Origin: an uncultured Draconibacterium sp.
Lineage (GTDB): Bacteria; Bacteroidota; Bacteroidia; Bacteroidales; Prolixibacteraceae
DNA: 64,000 nt
NCBI RefSeq assembly: GCF_963675585.1
Contig: NZ_OY776414.1
Coordinates: 3,451,001-3,515,000 of the forward strand
Direction: 5' to 3'
The stretch's first letter is position 1; the number at the start of each line of letters is the position of its first letter. The position numbers and the translations under genes were made by a program. Of this stretch, positions 1 to 12,632 are shown piece by piece. The notes beneath the pieces were generated by a model. That model saw only the letters and a list, made by a program, of their open reading frames with translations, was not told the DNA's origin and ran no database searches.

Positions 1-424
1 CACCTGTACTTCCTCCTCTCGAAAAAACAATGCCCAGCCCTACTCCACACGACATACCACCAAGAATTGCGGAAAGAAAGGTATCGTTTACCAAAGGCTC
101 GTTTAAAACATTCTGAAACAAGGCAAAGAAACCGGTTAAAACAGCGATACTGTATATGGTTTTTACACCAAAATTAGCACCAAGTATTTTAATGGCCACC
201 AATACCAAAACCGCATTAATTGCCAGGAAAGTTAAACTTACCGGAATTTTTGTTGCAAAATAAACCACGGCAGCCACACCACTGATACCACCACCGGTAA
301 TTTCGGCAGGGATTAAAAAAAGTACCCATCCGGCGGTGAACATGAGCAAACCAAATGTGATTATAAAATATTCTTTTAGCGTGCGTGCCAGGCGAGTATT
401 TTTCGACAACATTTCCTTAACCAT
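1..424 (-). CDS. YitT family membrane protein, C-terminus outside window
   Basis: Reading the minus strand from an ATG at 424 gives about 141 residues that run off the left edge. The sequence has a short basic N-terminus, then several hydrophobic helices with glycine-rich turns, including PAEITGGGISGVAAVVYF, which is typical of the first part of YitT/DUF161 membrane proteins. The family has five or six helices followed by a cytoplasmic DUF2179 domain, which would lie beyond the window. Its function is not established; family members are multi-pass inner-membrane proteins. An alternative start lies a few codons downstream. The leuS gene lies in the same orientation upstream of it, separated by a terminator hairpin at 547-580, so the two are probably transcribed separately. 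Confidence 0.8.
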   Translation of the reverse strand, partial: MVKEMLSKNTRLARTLKEYFIITFGLLMFTAGWVLFLIPAEITGGGISGVAAVVYFATKIPVSLTFLAINAVLVLVAIKILGANFGVKTIYSIAVLTGFFALFQNVLNEPLVNDTFLSAILGGMSCGVGLGIVFSRGGSTG

Positions 425-546
425 TTTATCCTTGTTTTTGAGTTTTAAAATTCGCGCAAAAGAACAAAGTCAAAAGCATAAACTATGTGATGTTTGTCAG
501 GGATTTACGCCTTAACGGTAATTTAATAATACTTACTAAAATGTAT

Positions 547-580
547 AAAAAAAGGACAGCAAAATTTGCCGTCCTTTTAA
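547..580 (-). terminator. Rho-independent terminator of leuS
   Basis: A GGACGGCAAA/TTTGCTGTCC-type hairpin on the minus strand is followed by a run of T. It lies 20-50 bases after the leuS stop codon and before the YitT gene. Confidence 0.8.
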
Positions 581-599
581 GTATAAATCATGTATTCTT

Positions 600-3251
600 T
601 TATCCAATAGCAATGTTGATGATCTTTTTCGGAACAAAAATAAATTTGCGAACCGACTTATCTCCGATCCATTTCGCCGAACGTTCATCCGCCAAAATTG
701 TTTTTTCAACCTCATCTTTCGGCACATCTAAAGGAAGTTTAACTTTAAAACGCATTTTACCGTTAAACGAAACCGGATATTCAAACGAATCTTCTTTTAA
801 CAAACTCTCGTCAACTTCAGGCCAGGGTTCGTAGGCCAAAGTTTTTGTATGTCCGTACAGCGACCAAAGTTCTTCAGCCATGTGAGGAGCATAAGGAGCC
901 AAAACTCTGGTAAAAATTTCGGCAGTTGCCTTTGTTACCTTGCCTTTTTTAATGGCCATATTGTTAAACACCATCAAAGCCGAAATACCCGTATTAAATT
1001 TCATGTTTTCAATGTCGTGCTCCACTTTTTGAATGGTTTGGTGCAACAGCTTTTCTACTTCGTTGTCCTCGGTTCCATCCACAATCTTTTCAGGATCGGC
1101 AAAGAAACGATACACGCGTGCCAAAAAGTTAAATACACCTTTCACGCCATTTTCAGCCCAGGGTTTGCGCTCATCAAGCGGCCCCATAAACATTTCGTAC
1201 AATCGTAACGAATCGGCTCCGTAACCTTCGATTACATCATCCGGATTCACCACATTTTTTAGCGATTTCGACATTTTTGCAACAATCTGTCTTAACTCTT
1301 CACCGGTTTCGGTGTGGAAATACTTTCCGTCTTTTTCTTCCACCAAATCGGAAGCTACTTTTGCTCCGGTTGCGGTTTCGTAGGCAAAAGCCAGAATCAT
1401 TCCCTGATTAAATAATTTCTGGAAAGGTTCATCGGTAGATACTACGCCCAAATCGAACAACACTTTGTGCCAGAAACGAGAGTATAAAAGGTGAAGTACA
1501 GCATGTTCCGCACCACCAACATACAAATCAACCGGCATCCAGTAGTTTTCCTTTTTTACATCAAAAATACTGTCTTCATTATTCGGATCGATGTAACGCA
1601 AATAGTACCAGCACGAACCGGCCCATTGCGGCATTGTATTCGTTTCGCGACGACCTTTACGGCCATTTTTATCCACCACAGTTAACCAGTCTTCTGCATT
1701 TGCCAATGGCGATTCACCACTCGCACTTGGTGTATATTCTTCCAGCTGAGGCAATTCCAGCGGCAGGTTTTCATCGTCTACCAGCGTAACTTCACCATCT
1801 TCCCAGTGAATAACCGGAAATGGTTCGCCCCAGTATCTTTGACGGCTAAACAACCAGTCGCGCAACTTGAAGTTATCGGTTGCTTTTCCCAGTCCTCTTT
1901 CGCCCAGCCACTCAACTGTTTTTTGAATACCGGCAGCTTTGTTTAATCCGTTAATGTCCAAATTGGTTTCGGTACTTGCCGAGTTTATGTATTCACCATC
2001 TTCAGTCCAGCAAGCATCGCCCGCCAAAATAGCCTCACGGTTTTCAGCATCTTTTGGATCGAGGATACATTTCACCGGAATATCGAATTCTTTGGCAAAT
2101 TCAAAATCGCGTGTATCGTGAGCCGGAACAGCCATAATTGCACCGGTTCCGTACCCCATCAATACATAATCGGCAACCCAAATCGGAATCAATTGTTTGT
2201 TTACAGGATTAACAGCATAACGACCTGTAAAAACTCCGGTTTTTTCTTTGGCCAAATCAGTTCTGTCTAAATCCGATTTTAATGCAGCTGCTTTTATATA
2301 ATTATCAACCGATTCCTTTTTATCAGCAGTTACAATTTCATCTACCAATTCGTGTTCCGGTGCAATAACCATGTAAGTAGCACCAAATAAAGTATCGGGA
2401 CGGGTGGTATAAACCCGTAGTTTTTTGCCTAAGCCGTCAATTTCAAAGTCAACTTCGGCACCGGTTGATTTACCAATCCAGTTGCGCTGCATGTCTTTTA
2501 CTCCTGCAGGCCAGTCCAGACTGTCCAAACCACTGAGCAAACGCTCGCCGTAATGAGGAATACGAAGCAACCACTGTTTTAAATTTTTACGAATTACCTG
2601 ATGTCCGCATTTTTCGTGTGCACCGTCAGTCAGCACTTCTTCGTTGGCACAAACCGTTTTACACGAATCGCACCACCAAACCTGTGCATTATCGTAGTAA
2701 GCCAGTCGTTTTTCGCCAATGTATTTTTTTACAGCTTCGTCGCCTTCCGCTTTTATTTCTTCGGGTATTACCAGTTCAGAAATTGGTCGCCCTTTTTGCT
2801 GTTCTTCGTCAAAATAAGTGTCGTATAATTTTTTAAAGATCCACTGCGTCCATTTAAAATACTTCGGATCGGTGGTATTAATTTCACGATCCCAGTCGTA
2901 GCTTAAACCAATGGCTTTGATCTGACGGCGGAAATTATCGCAGTTTTTTTGCGTTGTAATGGCCGGATGTGTTCCGGTTTGCATCGCATACTGTTCTGCC
3001 GGAAGACCAAATGCATCGTAGCCCATCGGGTGTAACACATTAAAACCTTTCATACGTTTATACCTGCTCAAAATATCGGTAGCGGTATACCCCTCAGGAT
3101 GCCCAACATGCAATCCCGCTCCCGAAGGATACGGAAACATATCGAGTATGTAATATTTAGGTTTTGAATAATCGTCCTCCGTTTTAAAGGTTTTATTTTC
3201 CTCCCAGTACTGTTGCCATTTCGGCTCTATTTCTGCGAATTTGTATTCCAT
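600..3251 (-). CDS. leuS: leucine--tRNA ligase
   Basis: Class I aminoacyl-tRNA synthetase that charges tRNA-Leu in the cytoplasm. The 883-residue protein has the HIGH-type signature HVGH at residues 48-51 inside [16 protein letters not shown], a zinc-type insertion (CDSCKTVC...CGH) near residue 195, the CP1 editing domain with [19 protein letters not shown], and the KMSKS loop ([16 protein letters not shown]) near residue 690, followed by the anticodon-binding domain. Length and domain order match bacterial LeuRS. It is transcribed alone, diverging from gdhA, with a terminator directly after the stop. A TATCTTTG box on the minus strand (3286-3293) lies about 35 bases before the start and fits the Bacteroidota -7 element, but no clear -33 element is visible. 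Confidence 0.98.
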   Translation of the reverse strand: MEYKFAEIEPKWQQYWEENKTFKTEDDYSKPKYYILDMFPYPSGAGLHVGHPEGYTATDILSRYKRMKGFNVLHPMGYDAFGLPAEQYAMQTGTHPAITTQKNCDNFRRQIKAIGLSYDWDREINTTDPKYFKWTQWIFKKLYDTYFDEEQQKGRPISELVIPEEIKAEGDEAVKKYIGEKRLAYYDNAQVWWCDSCKTVCANEEVLTDGAHEKCGHQVIRKNLKQWLLRIPHYGERLLSGLDSLDWPAGVKDMQRNWIGKSTGAEVDFEIDGLGKKLRVYTTRPDTLFGATYMVIAPEHELVDEIVTADKKESVDNYIKAAALKSDLDRTDLAKEKTGVFTGRYAVNPVNKQLIPIWVADYVLMGYGTGAIMAVPAHDTRDFEFAKEFDIPVKCILDPKDAENREAILAGDACWTEDGEYINSASTETNLDINGLNKAAGIQKTVEWLGERGLGKATDNFKLRDWLFSRQRYWGEPFPVIHWEDGEVTLVDDENLPLELPQLEEYTPSASGESPLANAEDWLTVVDKNGRKGRRETNTMPQWAGSCWYYLRYIDPNNEDSIFDVKKENYWMPVDLYVGGAEHAVLHLLYSRFWHKVLFDLGVVSTDEPFQKLFNQGMILAFAYETATGAKVASDLVEEKDGKYFHTETGEELRQIVAKMSKSLKNVVNPDDVIEGYGADSLRLYEMFMGPLDERKPWAENGVKGVFNFLARVYRFFADPEKIVDGTEDNEVEKLLHQTIQKVEHDIENMKFNTGISALMVFNNMAIKKGKVTKATAEIFTRVLAPYAPHMAEELWSLYGHTKTLAYEPWPEVDESLLKEDSFEYPVSFNGKMRFKVKLPLDVPKDEVEKTILADERSAKWIGDKSVRKFIFVPKKIINIAIG

Positions 3252-3462
3252 TTTATTGCTGACTAAAATCTAAAAATTAAACCGACAAAGATAAATATTT
3301 TGTTGGATGTAAAAGGCTCTTTTACACTTTCGTAACAATTTCAATCTATAAATTCTGATTTGATACTACAAAGAGCTTCAAAATTTCAAATCATCGTTTC
3401 CGGATTTTATTAACATGCTGAAAAGCAAATAACTACCATCACTTTTTTTTGTAACTTCATAG

Positions 3463-4836
<1,374 letters not shown>

Positions 4837-4862
4837 TTTGCTGACTAACAATCTATAGGTTC

Positions 4863-4901
4863 AAAATCCGACTCATGTTTTTACGGGGTCGGATTTTTTA
4901 T
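4863..4901 (+). terminator. Rho-independent terminator of gdhA
   Basis: AAAATCCGAC and GTCGGATTTTTTA form a hairpin with a T tail about 27 bases after the gdhA stop. Confidence 0.85.
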
Positions 4902-5043
4902 TGCTCAGCTTCTGTTGTTATAAGTCGGATAAATTATTGTAAAAATTTCAGACAATTACCCGGCAATTGCCATAAACCGGCTTAAAGGGTATAATTTTTG
5001 TTGTACTGCCGCACAATTATACTTTTTCAAAAAATTGTTTCTG

Positions 5044-7443
5044 GTGAAAAAACTTTACTTATTTCTACTTTTCATTTTTCTGATTTCGGGACTTTGGGGG
5101 CAAACTGTTGTGCAGGTTTTAGACGCAAAAAGCGGAAAACCGGTAGAAGGGGTAATTTTAATTGCCGAAACATTTTCTACTCAAACCGACGAATTCGGCA
5201 AAGCCAAACTCGACGCTTTCACCAAAACGGAAAGAATCCTGTTTAAACATTCGTCGTATCTAAATCTATCAACAACACGCGAGAAAATTGAGAAACAAGG
5301 AAAAGTAATTTTACTACTATCAAATCCGGTTAAATTGCAGGAAGTTGTGATCTCAGCCAACCGCTGGAAACAGGACAAAACAGAAATTCCGTACACCATA
5401 CATAGTATTCAGGCAGAAGAAGTTTTACATTACAATCCACAAACCACAGCCGATTTGCTGGGCATAAAAGGAGGAGTATTTATTCAGAAAAGCCAAATGG
5501 GTGGCGGCAGCCCTATGATTCGAGGCTTTTCCGCCAACAGGGTATTAATTGTTGTTGACGGAATACGAATGAATAATGCCATTTATCGCGGTGGTAATCT
5601 TCACAATATTATATCGATTGACGCGCAGAGCCTCGACAATACCGAGGTTATTTTTGGCCCCGGTGCGGTAATTTACGGAAGCGATGCATTGGGTGGCGTG
5701 ATGAGTTTTAACACATTAAGTCCTAAACTTTCCACTTCGGATAAATTCGAAACATTTGGCAAAGTTTACACACGATACTCCAGTGCCAATCTTGAAAAAA
5801 CAATTCATGGCACTTATAATTTTGGAGGCAAAAAGTGGGCTGCAGTTGTCAGTTCTACTTTTACCGATTTTGATGACCTGAAAATGGGAAGTTCAGGCCC
5901 CGATAATTACCTGCGCCCGGAATATGTTTCGAATAAAAAATACACCGGCGAAGATGAAATTCTTGTCAATTCGAACAACAGAATTCAAAAATATACCGGT
6001 TACAAACAGTTTAATGTTTTAGGAAAAGTTAGGTACCGCCCCAACGAAAATTTGGATATGTTGTTAAGTGCCCAACATTCGCAAACGGGCAATATTCCGC
6101 GTTACGACCGCCTGATTCAATATAGTGGCGACCAGCTTAAATACGGAAGTTGGTATTACGGGCCACAAAAATGGAGTTTGGTTTCGGCAAATGTAAAATA
6201 CGAAAAAGACTATGTGATTTTCGACAAAGTAAACCTGCTGGCTGGCTGGCAAAAATATACCGAAAGCCGTCACGACCGGAAACGCAACAACGACTGGCTG
6301 CAAAACCGCACGGAAGATTTGGATATATTTTCGCTTAACCTCGATTTTGGCAAAAGATTCGATAAAAACAGCGAACTGTTTTATGGTTTCGAAGGCTACG
6401 TAAATAATGTAGAGTCATCCGGAAATTCGCAAAACCTGTTAAACTCCGAAACAAAACCAATTGCTTCGCGTTATCCCGACAATTCGAAATACAACAGTGT
6501 AGCCGGATATTATTCTTTCAATTACAACATTAGCGAGAAAATAATTTTTCAAACGGGATCGCGCTTCACTTATACACACCTGGAAGGAGTTTTTGATACG
6601 GAGTTCTACAATTTCCCGTTTGACGGGTTTAACATGAACAATTCGGCTTTTAACGGTAATCTGGGTTTTGTGTATCACCCCACAAAAGACTGGCAAATAA
6701 ACCTTCACGGATCAACCGGTTTTCGTTCGCCCAACATCGACGATGTGGCTAAAGTTTTTGATTCGGAACCCGGAAATGTTGTAGTTCCCAACCCGGATTT
6801 AAAACCTGAATATGCCCGAAGTTTCGAGCTGAGTATTATTCGCAGTCACCACAATAAGGCAAAAATTGAGATTACCGCCTTTTACACCTGGTTAAAAGAT
6901 GCCATGGTACGCCGCTCATACGATGGATTGGGGCAGGATTCGATTTTATACGATGGTGAAATGAGCAGAGTAGAAGCCCTGGTAAATGCCGAGTCGGCAA
7001 GTATTTATGGCGCCAATCTTAGCCTCGAAATTCTGTTTACCAACCAGTGGAGAACCCGCCACGATCTTACTTTTACCGATGGAGACGATTCTGAAGGTTT
7101 GCCTCTTCGTCATGTGCCGCCAACATTTGGAAACTCACACCTCATTTTCGAAAATCAAAAATGGTTTGTCGATCTGTATGTAAATTACAACGGAAAACTA
7201 GATTTTGACCAACTGGCTCCCGACGAACAAGACAAACCACACCTGTATGTTCCCGACGAAAACGGCAATCCGTATTCGCCTTCGTGGTGGACCATGAATG
7301 TAAAATCGAACTTCAAATTAAATCAGAAACTAACACTTAGCGGAGGCGTTGAAAATATTTTTAATAAAAGGTATCGCCCCTACTCTTCCGGAGTGGTTTC
7401 GCCCGGGATTAACTTTGTGGTTTCGGCTTTGCTAAAAATCTGA
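5044..7443 (+). CDS. TonB-dependent receptor, haem/haemoglobin-receptor-like
   Basis: Outer-membrane active-transport receptor of about 799 residues. A signal peptide (KKLYLFLLFIFLISGLWGQ) is followed by a carboxypeptidase-like regulatory domain (about 20-100), a plug with MIRGFSANRVLIVVDGIRMN and FGPGAVIYGSDALGGVMSF, and a 22-strand barrel ending in a terminal aromatic-type strand. FRSPNIDD followed by NPDLKPE resembles the FRAP/NPNL boxes of haem and haemoglobin receptors, so haem uptake is a reasonable guess, not proven. No ATG fits: the start is GTG at 5044 (chosen because the signal peptide then starts MKK) or TTG at 5035. It has no companion TonB, haem-binding or ABC genes in view. Confidence 0.85.
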   Translation: MKKLYLFLLFIFLISGLWGQTVVQVLDAKSGKPVEGVILIAETFSTQTDEFGKAKLDAFTKTERILFKHSSYLNLSTTREKIEKQGKVILLLSNPVKLQEVVISANRWKQDKTEIPYTIHSIQAEEVLHYNPQTTADLLGIKGGVFIQKSQMGGGSPMIRGFSANRVLIVVDGIRMNNAIYRGGNLHNIISIDAQSLDNTEVIFGPGAVIYGSDALGGVMSFNTLSPKLSTSDKFETFGKVYTRYSSANLEKTIHGTYNFGGKKWAAVVSSTFTDFDDLKMGSSGPDNYLRPEYVSNKKYTGEDEILVNSNNRIQKYTGYKQFNVLGKVRYRPNENLDMLLSAQHSQTGNIPRYDRLIQYSGDQLKYGSWYYGPQKWSLVSANVKYEKDYVIFDKVNLLAGWQKYTESRHDRKRNNDWLQNRTEDLDIFSLNLDFGKRFDKNSELFYGFEGYVNNVESSGNSQNLLNSETKPIASRYPDNSKYNSVAGYYSFNYNISEKIIFQTGSRFTYTHLEGVFDTEFYNFPFDGFNMNNSAFNGNLGFVYHPTKDWQINLHGSTGFRSPNIDDVAKVFDSEPGNVVVPNPDLKPEYARSFELSIIRSHHNKAKIEITAFYTWLKDAMVRRSYDGLGQDSILYDGEMSRVEALVNAESASIYGANLSLEILFTNQWRTRHDLTFTDGDDSEGLPLRHVPPTFGNSHLIFENQKWFVDLYVNYNGKLDFDQLAPDEQDKPHLYVPDENGNPYSPSWWTMNVKSNFKLNQKLTLSGGVENIFNKRYRPYSSGVVSPGINFVVSALLKI

Positions 7444-7895
7444 TTTTGCTCCCAAGTAAATATTTCTTTTGACTCAATATTTTTTTTGACTTTTCATCAG
7501 TGTGCGTTTTTATTGCCAAATGCACCCTGCCGCGATTAAAAACCACTATTACAAAACCTTACAACAAACTCACAAACAATCGTCAATAAGTACTTAAGGT
7601 TAAACGATTGTATTTTACATACAATAAACATTCAAGTCTTATTCTTTAGCATATTCATAAGATTAAGCTAATCTGTACGTAACAAGCATAGCTTTACTTT
7701 GATACCAGAGAAAACAGCACGAACGTATCATTAAACAATAAAAATATGTAGGCAAATAAACACATCCTAAATAAGCCTCCATTAAGCAAGCACACACACA
7801 TCTAATTTTCAACAACTTAAAAAAAATCGAGAAAAACGGTAATGGGATTACTATGTCCTGTTCACAACAAATACTTAAACATTTAAAATTCTTTT
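7444..7895 (+). other. non-coding leader region upstream of the SusC-like gene
   Basis: 452 bases without a credible gene. The stretch is AT-rich and has no obvious hairpin terminator for the preceding receptor gene and no perfect TAnnTTTG promoter (the nearest sequence is TTACTTTG near 7695). It probably carries the promoter and a long leader for the SusC/SusD operon. Confidence 0.5.
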
Positions 7896-10800
7896 ATGAA
7901 AAAATTTCTACTCACATTAAGTTATGTACTCATCGGAATACTTGGCTATTCCCAGGGTATAAAAATTAGCGGAAAGGTTACCGACCAAACCGGAATGTAC
8001 CTTCCCGGAGTAACAGTAATGGAAAAAGGAACAAACACAGGGACAGTAACAAATTCTGAGGGAATTTACACGCTAACCACAAGTAAAAATGCAACAATTT
8101 CATTTTCGTTTATTGGCTTTAAAGTAAAAGAAGTTCAGGTTCTTGACAAAGAAGTTATTGATGTTGAACTTGAAGAAGACATTCAGGCAATCGACGAAGT
8201 TATTGTAACTGCCCTGGGAATTAGTCAGGAGAAAAAATCGTTGGGTTATGCCACCCAGGAAGTAAAATCGGAAGTTTTGACCAGCGTAAATGCTCCAAAC
8301 ATGGGAAGTATGTTAAGTGGCCAGGTGGCGGGTTTAACGGTAAATACTAAAACCGGTATGTTTCAAAATCCGGAATTTATATTACGCGGAAAATCGCCTC
8401 TTATTGTTGTGGATGAAATACCGGTGGAAACCGATTTTTTTGATCTTTCATCGGCCGACATCGAAAACATTGTTGTGTTAAAAGGTCCAACTGCTTCGTC
8501 TCTTTACGGTTCACGCGGGCGAAATGGTGCAATTCTGATTACAACTAAAAAAGCAGCAAAAGAAGGATTAAACATTACCGTTTCAAACAGTACAATGGTA
8601 TCGGCCGGTTACACTGTTTTTCCTGAAACTCAAACCGAATATGGTAACGGCTCAAACGGGCAATACGAATTCTGGGATGGACAAGACGGTGGTATTTCGG
8701 ATGGTGATATGATCTGGGGACCAAAATTCTCGGACAACCTTGAAATACCACAATGGAACAGCCCAATTTACGATAACGTTACCAATCAAACCATTGAATG
8801 GTGGGGCGACGTTTCAGGAACACAATACGATGATAAATCGCGTTACTCCAGAGTGCCAATTGCATGGGAATATCATAATAACCTGAAAGATTTTATGAGA
8901 ACCGGTATTATTTCAACTACAAATTTTTCGGTTTCATCTAAAACAAAAAATGCATCAACTCGCTTTTCAGGTTTTTATCAATCAGAAAGAGGCCGGGTTC
9001 CGAATTCGAATTTAAAAACAGGAGGAGTAACTTTTAATGGCTTGTATAATTTAAGCACAAATCTTATTCTGGATACCAAACTGTCGTTTAACAAAGTATA
9101 TTCACCCAACTATCCGCGCTATGGTTACGGTCCAAAAAACCACATGTACACCATTCTAATCTGGATGGGCGACGATGTAAATGGTGAAGACTTAAAAAAC
9201 CACATGTACATTCCCGGACAAGAAGGATACAGACAAGCCAACTTTAACTACGCCTGGTACAACAACGTTTACTTTGCAGCCAACGAATTAAATCAGAAAC
9301 ACGATAGAAATACAGTAAACGGCCAGGTTAAACTGAAATGGGACATTACCAAACACCTAAGTTTGCAAGGCAGAAGTTCGGCAGTATTAAAACATACTTT
9401 CGAAGACAGGGAAAGCCCCAAGTCGTATTTAAACTATGGCGATCCACGCGAAGGTGATTACAAAACCTGGAATACCGATCAGGTTAATGTGGACAACGAT
9501 GTGTTGCTTTCGTACAAAAACGATTTTTCCGAAAAATTTGGATTAAATGTAAATGCCGGAGCATCGATGTTTTACAAAAAGTACCAACAAGAGTACAACG
9601 CTACAGACGGGTTGGTTGTTCCGTGGGTATATAGTCTGAACAACTCGCTTGGAAATGTGAAAGCTTCTACCGACTATCAGGAAAGAGAAATCCGAAGTGT
9701 TTTCGGGACATTGACAATGGATATGTTGAACACATTTTTTCTTACAGTAACCGCCAGAAATGACTGGTCGTCAACCTTACCCGAATCAAACAACTCATAT
9801 TTCTACCCCTCGGTTTCGTTAAGTACGCTTGTATCAAATCTGGTTGATTTGCCTGAAGCGGTAAATTACATAAAACTATATGGTTCATGGGCTGAAGTAT
9901 CAAGCGATCTGTCGCCGTATCAAATCTCGTCGTATTACAGCAATTCGGGCATTTACGATGGAAATTCGCGGGTTAGTTATCCGGGTACAATTGTAAATCC
10001 AAATATTAAACCCGAAAAATCAACCTCTTTTGAGTTGGGGCTGTCATCGGTTTATTTTAACAAGCGTTTGAGCGTTGATTTTACCTACTACAACATTGTG
10101 GACGAGAACCAGATCATTAATCTCGACATTTCGGAAGCCAGTGGTTTTAGTTCACGAAAAGTGAATGGAAACCAGTACACAACCAACGGTTTTGAAGTAA
10201 TGATCAACGCAAATCCGGTAAAGAAAAACGATTTCCGTTGGGATCTTGGATTGAACTGGACTACCAGCGTAAAAAAACTCACGGGAATTTACGGAGGTGA
10301 AGAGAAATACGGAAACTACTCATTAAACGAACGTATTGATAATTATTATGCCACAGGTTGGATGAAAACAGTAAATGGAGAATTAATTGTTTCAGAAGCT
10401 AACGGATTGCCTTCAAAAGATCCAAACGCGCAAATGTTTGGTCACCTGGATCCAAACTGGAAATTCGGTTTCCAAAACCATTTTAAATACAAAAATCTAA
10501 GCCTCGATGTTGACATTGATGGTTCAATTGGCGGCGTTATCCGTTCGTTAACAGTAGAAAAAATGTGGTGGGGCGGGAAACATCCCAACTCCGTAGAGTA
10601 CCGCGACGCAGAATATGCCGCCGGTCAGCCCATTTATGTGCCAACCGCTGTAAATGTAATTGGCGGAGAACTTACAACCGACACCGATGGTAATGTGATT
10701 TCTGACACGCGGGAATATCAAACAAACACTACTGCTGTTAGCTGGCAAACCTGGAGTCAAAACTACCCCTACCGTGCAAAAGTTTCGGAAGACGAAAGTG

Positions 10801-11039
10801 AAACATTTGCCAATGTTTTCGACCGCAGTTATATAAAACTTAGAAAAGTAGCTTTTAAATACGATTTAACAGATTTGATCCATGTTAATGCTTTTAAACA
10901 AATTGAAGCTACTGCCTACGGATACAATCTGGCGATGTGGAAAAAAGCTCAAATAATCGATCCCGATTACGGCGACGATAATAACCTGCAAGATCCATCA
11001 ACCAGATATTTTGGACTCGGATTAACGGTTACATTTTAA
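7896..11039 (+). CDS. SusC/RagA family TonB-linked outer membrane protein
   Basis: Outer-membrane transporter half of a SusC/SusD nutrient-uptake pair. The 1047 residues contain a signal peptide (MKKFLLTLSYVLIGILGYSQ), the carboxypeptidase D regulatory-like repeat (KISGKVTDQTG...LPGVTVMEKG...), a TonB-box-like stretch (AIDEVIVTALGISQEKK), the plug (ASSLYGSRGRNGAILITTKK) and a long barrel. The start has no rival and fits the signal peptide. The SusD-like gene follows after 31 bases and a secreted PHP-domain phosphodiesterase after that, so the substrate may be an organophosphate or phosphodiester. That is inference; no glycoside hydrolase, sulfatase or peptidase gene that would suggest a glycan or peptide lies in this cluster. 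Confidence 0.95.
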   Translation: MKKFLLTLSYVLIGILGYSQGIKISGKVTDQTGMYLPGVTVMEKGTNTGTVTNSEGIYTLTTSKNATISFSFIGFKVKEVQVLDKEVIDVELEEDIQAIDEVIVTALGISQEKKSLGYATQEVKSEVLTSVNAPNMGSMLSGQVAGLTVNTKTGMFQNPEFILRGKSPLIVVDEIPVETDFFDLSSADIENIVVLKGPTASSLYGSRGRNGAILITTKKAAKEGLNITVSNSTMVSAGYTVFPETQTEYGNGSNGQYEFWDGQDGGISDGDMIWGPKFSDNLEIPQWNSPIYDNVTNQTIEWWGDVSGTQYDDKSRYSRVPIAWEYHNNLKDFMRTGIISTTNFSVSSKTKNASTRFSGFYQSERGRVPNSNLKTGGVTFNGLYNLSTNLILDTKLSFNKVYSPNYPRYGYGPKNHMYTILIWMGDDVNGEDLKNHMYIPGQEGYRQANFNYAWYNNVYFAANELNQKHDRNTVNGQVKLKWDITKHLSLQGRSSAVLKHTFEDRESPKSYLNYGDPREGDYKTWNTDQVNVDNDVLLSYKNDFSEKFGLNVNAGASMFYKKYQQEYNATDGLVVPWVYSLNNSLGNVKASTDYQEREIRSVFGTLTMDMLNTFFLTVTARNDWSSTLPESNNSYFYPSVSLSTLVSNLVDLPEAVNYIKLYGSWAEVSSDLSPYQISSYYSNSGIYDGNSRVSYPGTIVNPNIKPEKSTSFELGLSSVYFNKRLSVDFTYYNIVDENQIINLDISEASGFSSRKVNGNQYTTNGFEVMINANPVKKNDFRWDLGLNWTTSVKKLTGIYGGEEKYGNYSLNERIDNYYATGWMKTVNGELIVSEANGLPSKDPNAQMFGHLDPNWKFGFQNHFKYKNLSLDVDIDGSIGGVIRSLTVEKMWWGGKHPNSVEYRDAEYAAGQPIYVPTAVNVIGGELTTDTDGNVISDTREYQTNTTAVSWQTWSQNYPYRAKVSEDESETFANVFDRSYIKLRKVAFKYDLTDLIHVNAFKQIEATAYGYNLAMWKKAQIIDPDYGDDNNLQDPSTRYFGLGLTVTF

Positions 11040-11070
11040 ATAATTATCAAAACATTTAAGACTTTATATA

Positions 11071-12543
11071 ATGAAAAAATACATTTTATTCGCACTAATA
11101 CTTGTTCTGGGATTGAGCTCATGCAGCGATCTGGCAGAACTGAATATAAATCCAAATAATGTACCTGAAACACATCCGCAACTTTTACTCACCGATATTG
11201 AGTGGAATGCTTTTCAGGTTGAAGGAGTAGACCCAATGTTTGCTTCACGAATGATAGTACAAACCGATGGAGAAAACTCAAACCAGTATTTCACCTGGAC
11301 ACGTGGAAGTTTTGGAGCCTATGCACAATTACGAAACATAACAAAAATGATGGAAGAAGCCGAACGCATCGAAACTCCGGCATACATTGCGCTTGGAAAA
11401 TTTTTTCGTGCCTATTATTTTTTCCAACTTACTTTGACTTTTGGCGATATTCCCTACAGCGATGCGCTTCAGGGGGAAACCAACGAAACATATACTCCGG
11501 TTTTCGATACACAAAAAGATGTGTTTACAGGCATTCTTGATGAATTAAAAGAAGCAGATGAGCTTTTATCAAGTGACAATAGCATTATTGCTGGCGATAT
11601 TGTTTACAACGGCAGCACCGAACAATGGAGAAAATGTATCAACTCTTTTCGCTTAAAAGTGCTAATCACTTTATCAGAAAAGGATGCTGCACTGAATGTA
11701 AAAAGTACCTTCGAACGTATTTACAACAACTCGCCAATTATGGAATCGAATGCCGATAACGGACAATTACTTTTTGTTGACGAACTGGGTAGCCGCTATA
11801 CAGAGTACAACAGCAGCAGCTATGGTTCGGCACGTTACATGGATTCAACATTTATAAAACGTTTGCAAGACAGAAATGATCCTCGTTTGTTTGTTTTTTG
11901 CGGGCAAACGCGTGTGGCAAAAGAGTCGGGGCTAGCAATAAACGATTTTTCGGCTTATGAAGGCGGCGATCCGATTGCACCTTACAACGAAGTAAACCTG
12001 AAGGCAGCTGCCGGACTTGTGTCGAAAGTAAACCTGCGTTACACCACCGATCCTACCACAGAACCACATGTATTTTTAGGTTATCCTGAGTTGCAATTAA
12101 TTTTGGCAGAAGCCAGCGTTCGCGGTTGGATCAGTTCGTCGGCAAAAGATCATTATGAAAATGCAGTACGATCATCGTTTGAGTTTTACAACAACAACTC
12201 GGCCGAATATGCCGAATTCCTTACTGCCGAAGCTGCCGAAACATACCTGACCGAAACGTTGGTTGATTTTTCGGGTGCCACAAGTTTCGACGAAAAACTG
12301 GAGCTTATTATGATGCAAAAGTACATTCCTTCGTTTCTGCAGGGAGGATGGAGAATGTATTTCGATTATTTAAGAACAGGCTATCCAATATTCCGTATCG
12401 ATGGAGACAATACTCCCCCGCTTCGCTGGATCTACCCAACTTCTGAATATCAATACAACAGCGATAATGTAACTACTGCCATCACCTCTCAGTTTGGCCA
12501 GGGAAATGATAAAACCAGAGTTAAACCCTGGTGGTTGCAATAG
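11071..12543 (+). CDS. SusD/RagB family outer-membrane lipoprotein
   Basis: Substrate-binding lid of the SusCD complex, anchored on the cell surface. The 490 residues begin with a lipoprotein signal peptide (MKKYILFALILVLGLSSCSD, lipid on Cys18). The sequence after it (LAELNINPNNVPETHPQLLL) and the FRAYYFFQLTLTFGDIPYSDAL helix match the SusD-like_2 type. TPR-like helices follow, and the C-terminal half carries the ligand-facing loops, which give no substrate clue by eye. It is co-transcribed with the SusC-like gene. A hairpin at 12576-12612 after its stop may reduce read-through into the PHP gene. Confidence 0.94.
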   Translation: MKKYILFALILVLGLSSCSDLAELNINPNNVPETHPQLLLTDIEWNAFQVEGVDPMFASRMIVQTDGENSNQYFTWTRGSFGAYAQLRNITKMMEEAERIETPAYIALGKFFRAYYFFQLTLTFGDIPYSDALQGETNETYTPVFDTQKDVFTGILDELKEADELLSSDNSIIAGDIVYNGSTEQWRKCINSFRLKVLITLSEKDAALNVKSTFERIYNNSPIMESNADNGQLLFVDELGSRYTEYNSSSYGSARYMDSTFIKRLQDRNDPRLFVFCGQTRVAKESGLAINDFSAYEGGDPIAPYNEVNLKAAAGLVSKVNLRYTTDPTTEPHVFLGYPELQLILAEASVRGWISSSAKDHYENAVRSSFEFYNNNSAEYAEFLTAEAAETYLTETLVDFSGATSFDEKLELIMMQKYIPSFLQGGWRMYFDYLRTGYPIFRIDGDNTPPLRWIYPTSEYQYNSDNVTTAITSQFGQGNDKTRVKPWWLQ

Positions 12544-12575
12544 TTTTTTTTCATAGAACAACGTTAGGTTTATTA

Positions 12576-12612
12576 AAAAATCCGGTGGAGTGAAGACCGC
12601 CGGATTTCATTT
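12576..12612 (+). terminator. hairpin after the SusD gene, probable partial terminator
   Basis: AAATCCGGTGG pairs with CCGCCGGATTT. The T run after the stem is short, so attenuation of the downstream PHP gene is as likely as full termination. Confidence 0.6.
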
Positions 12613-12632
12613 TCCAAATTAATTCAAGTAAA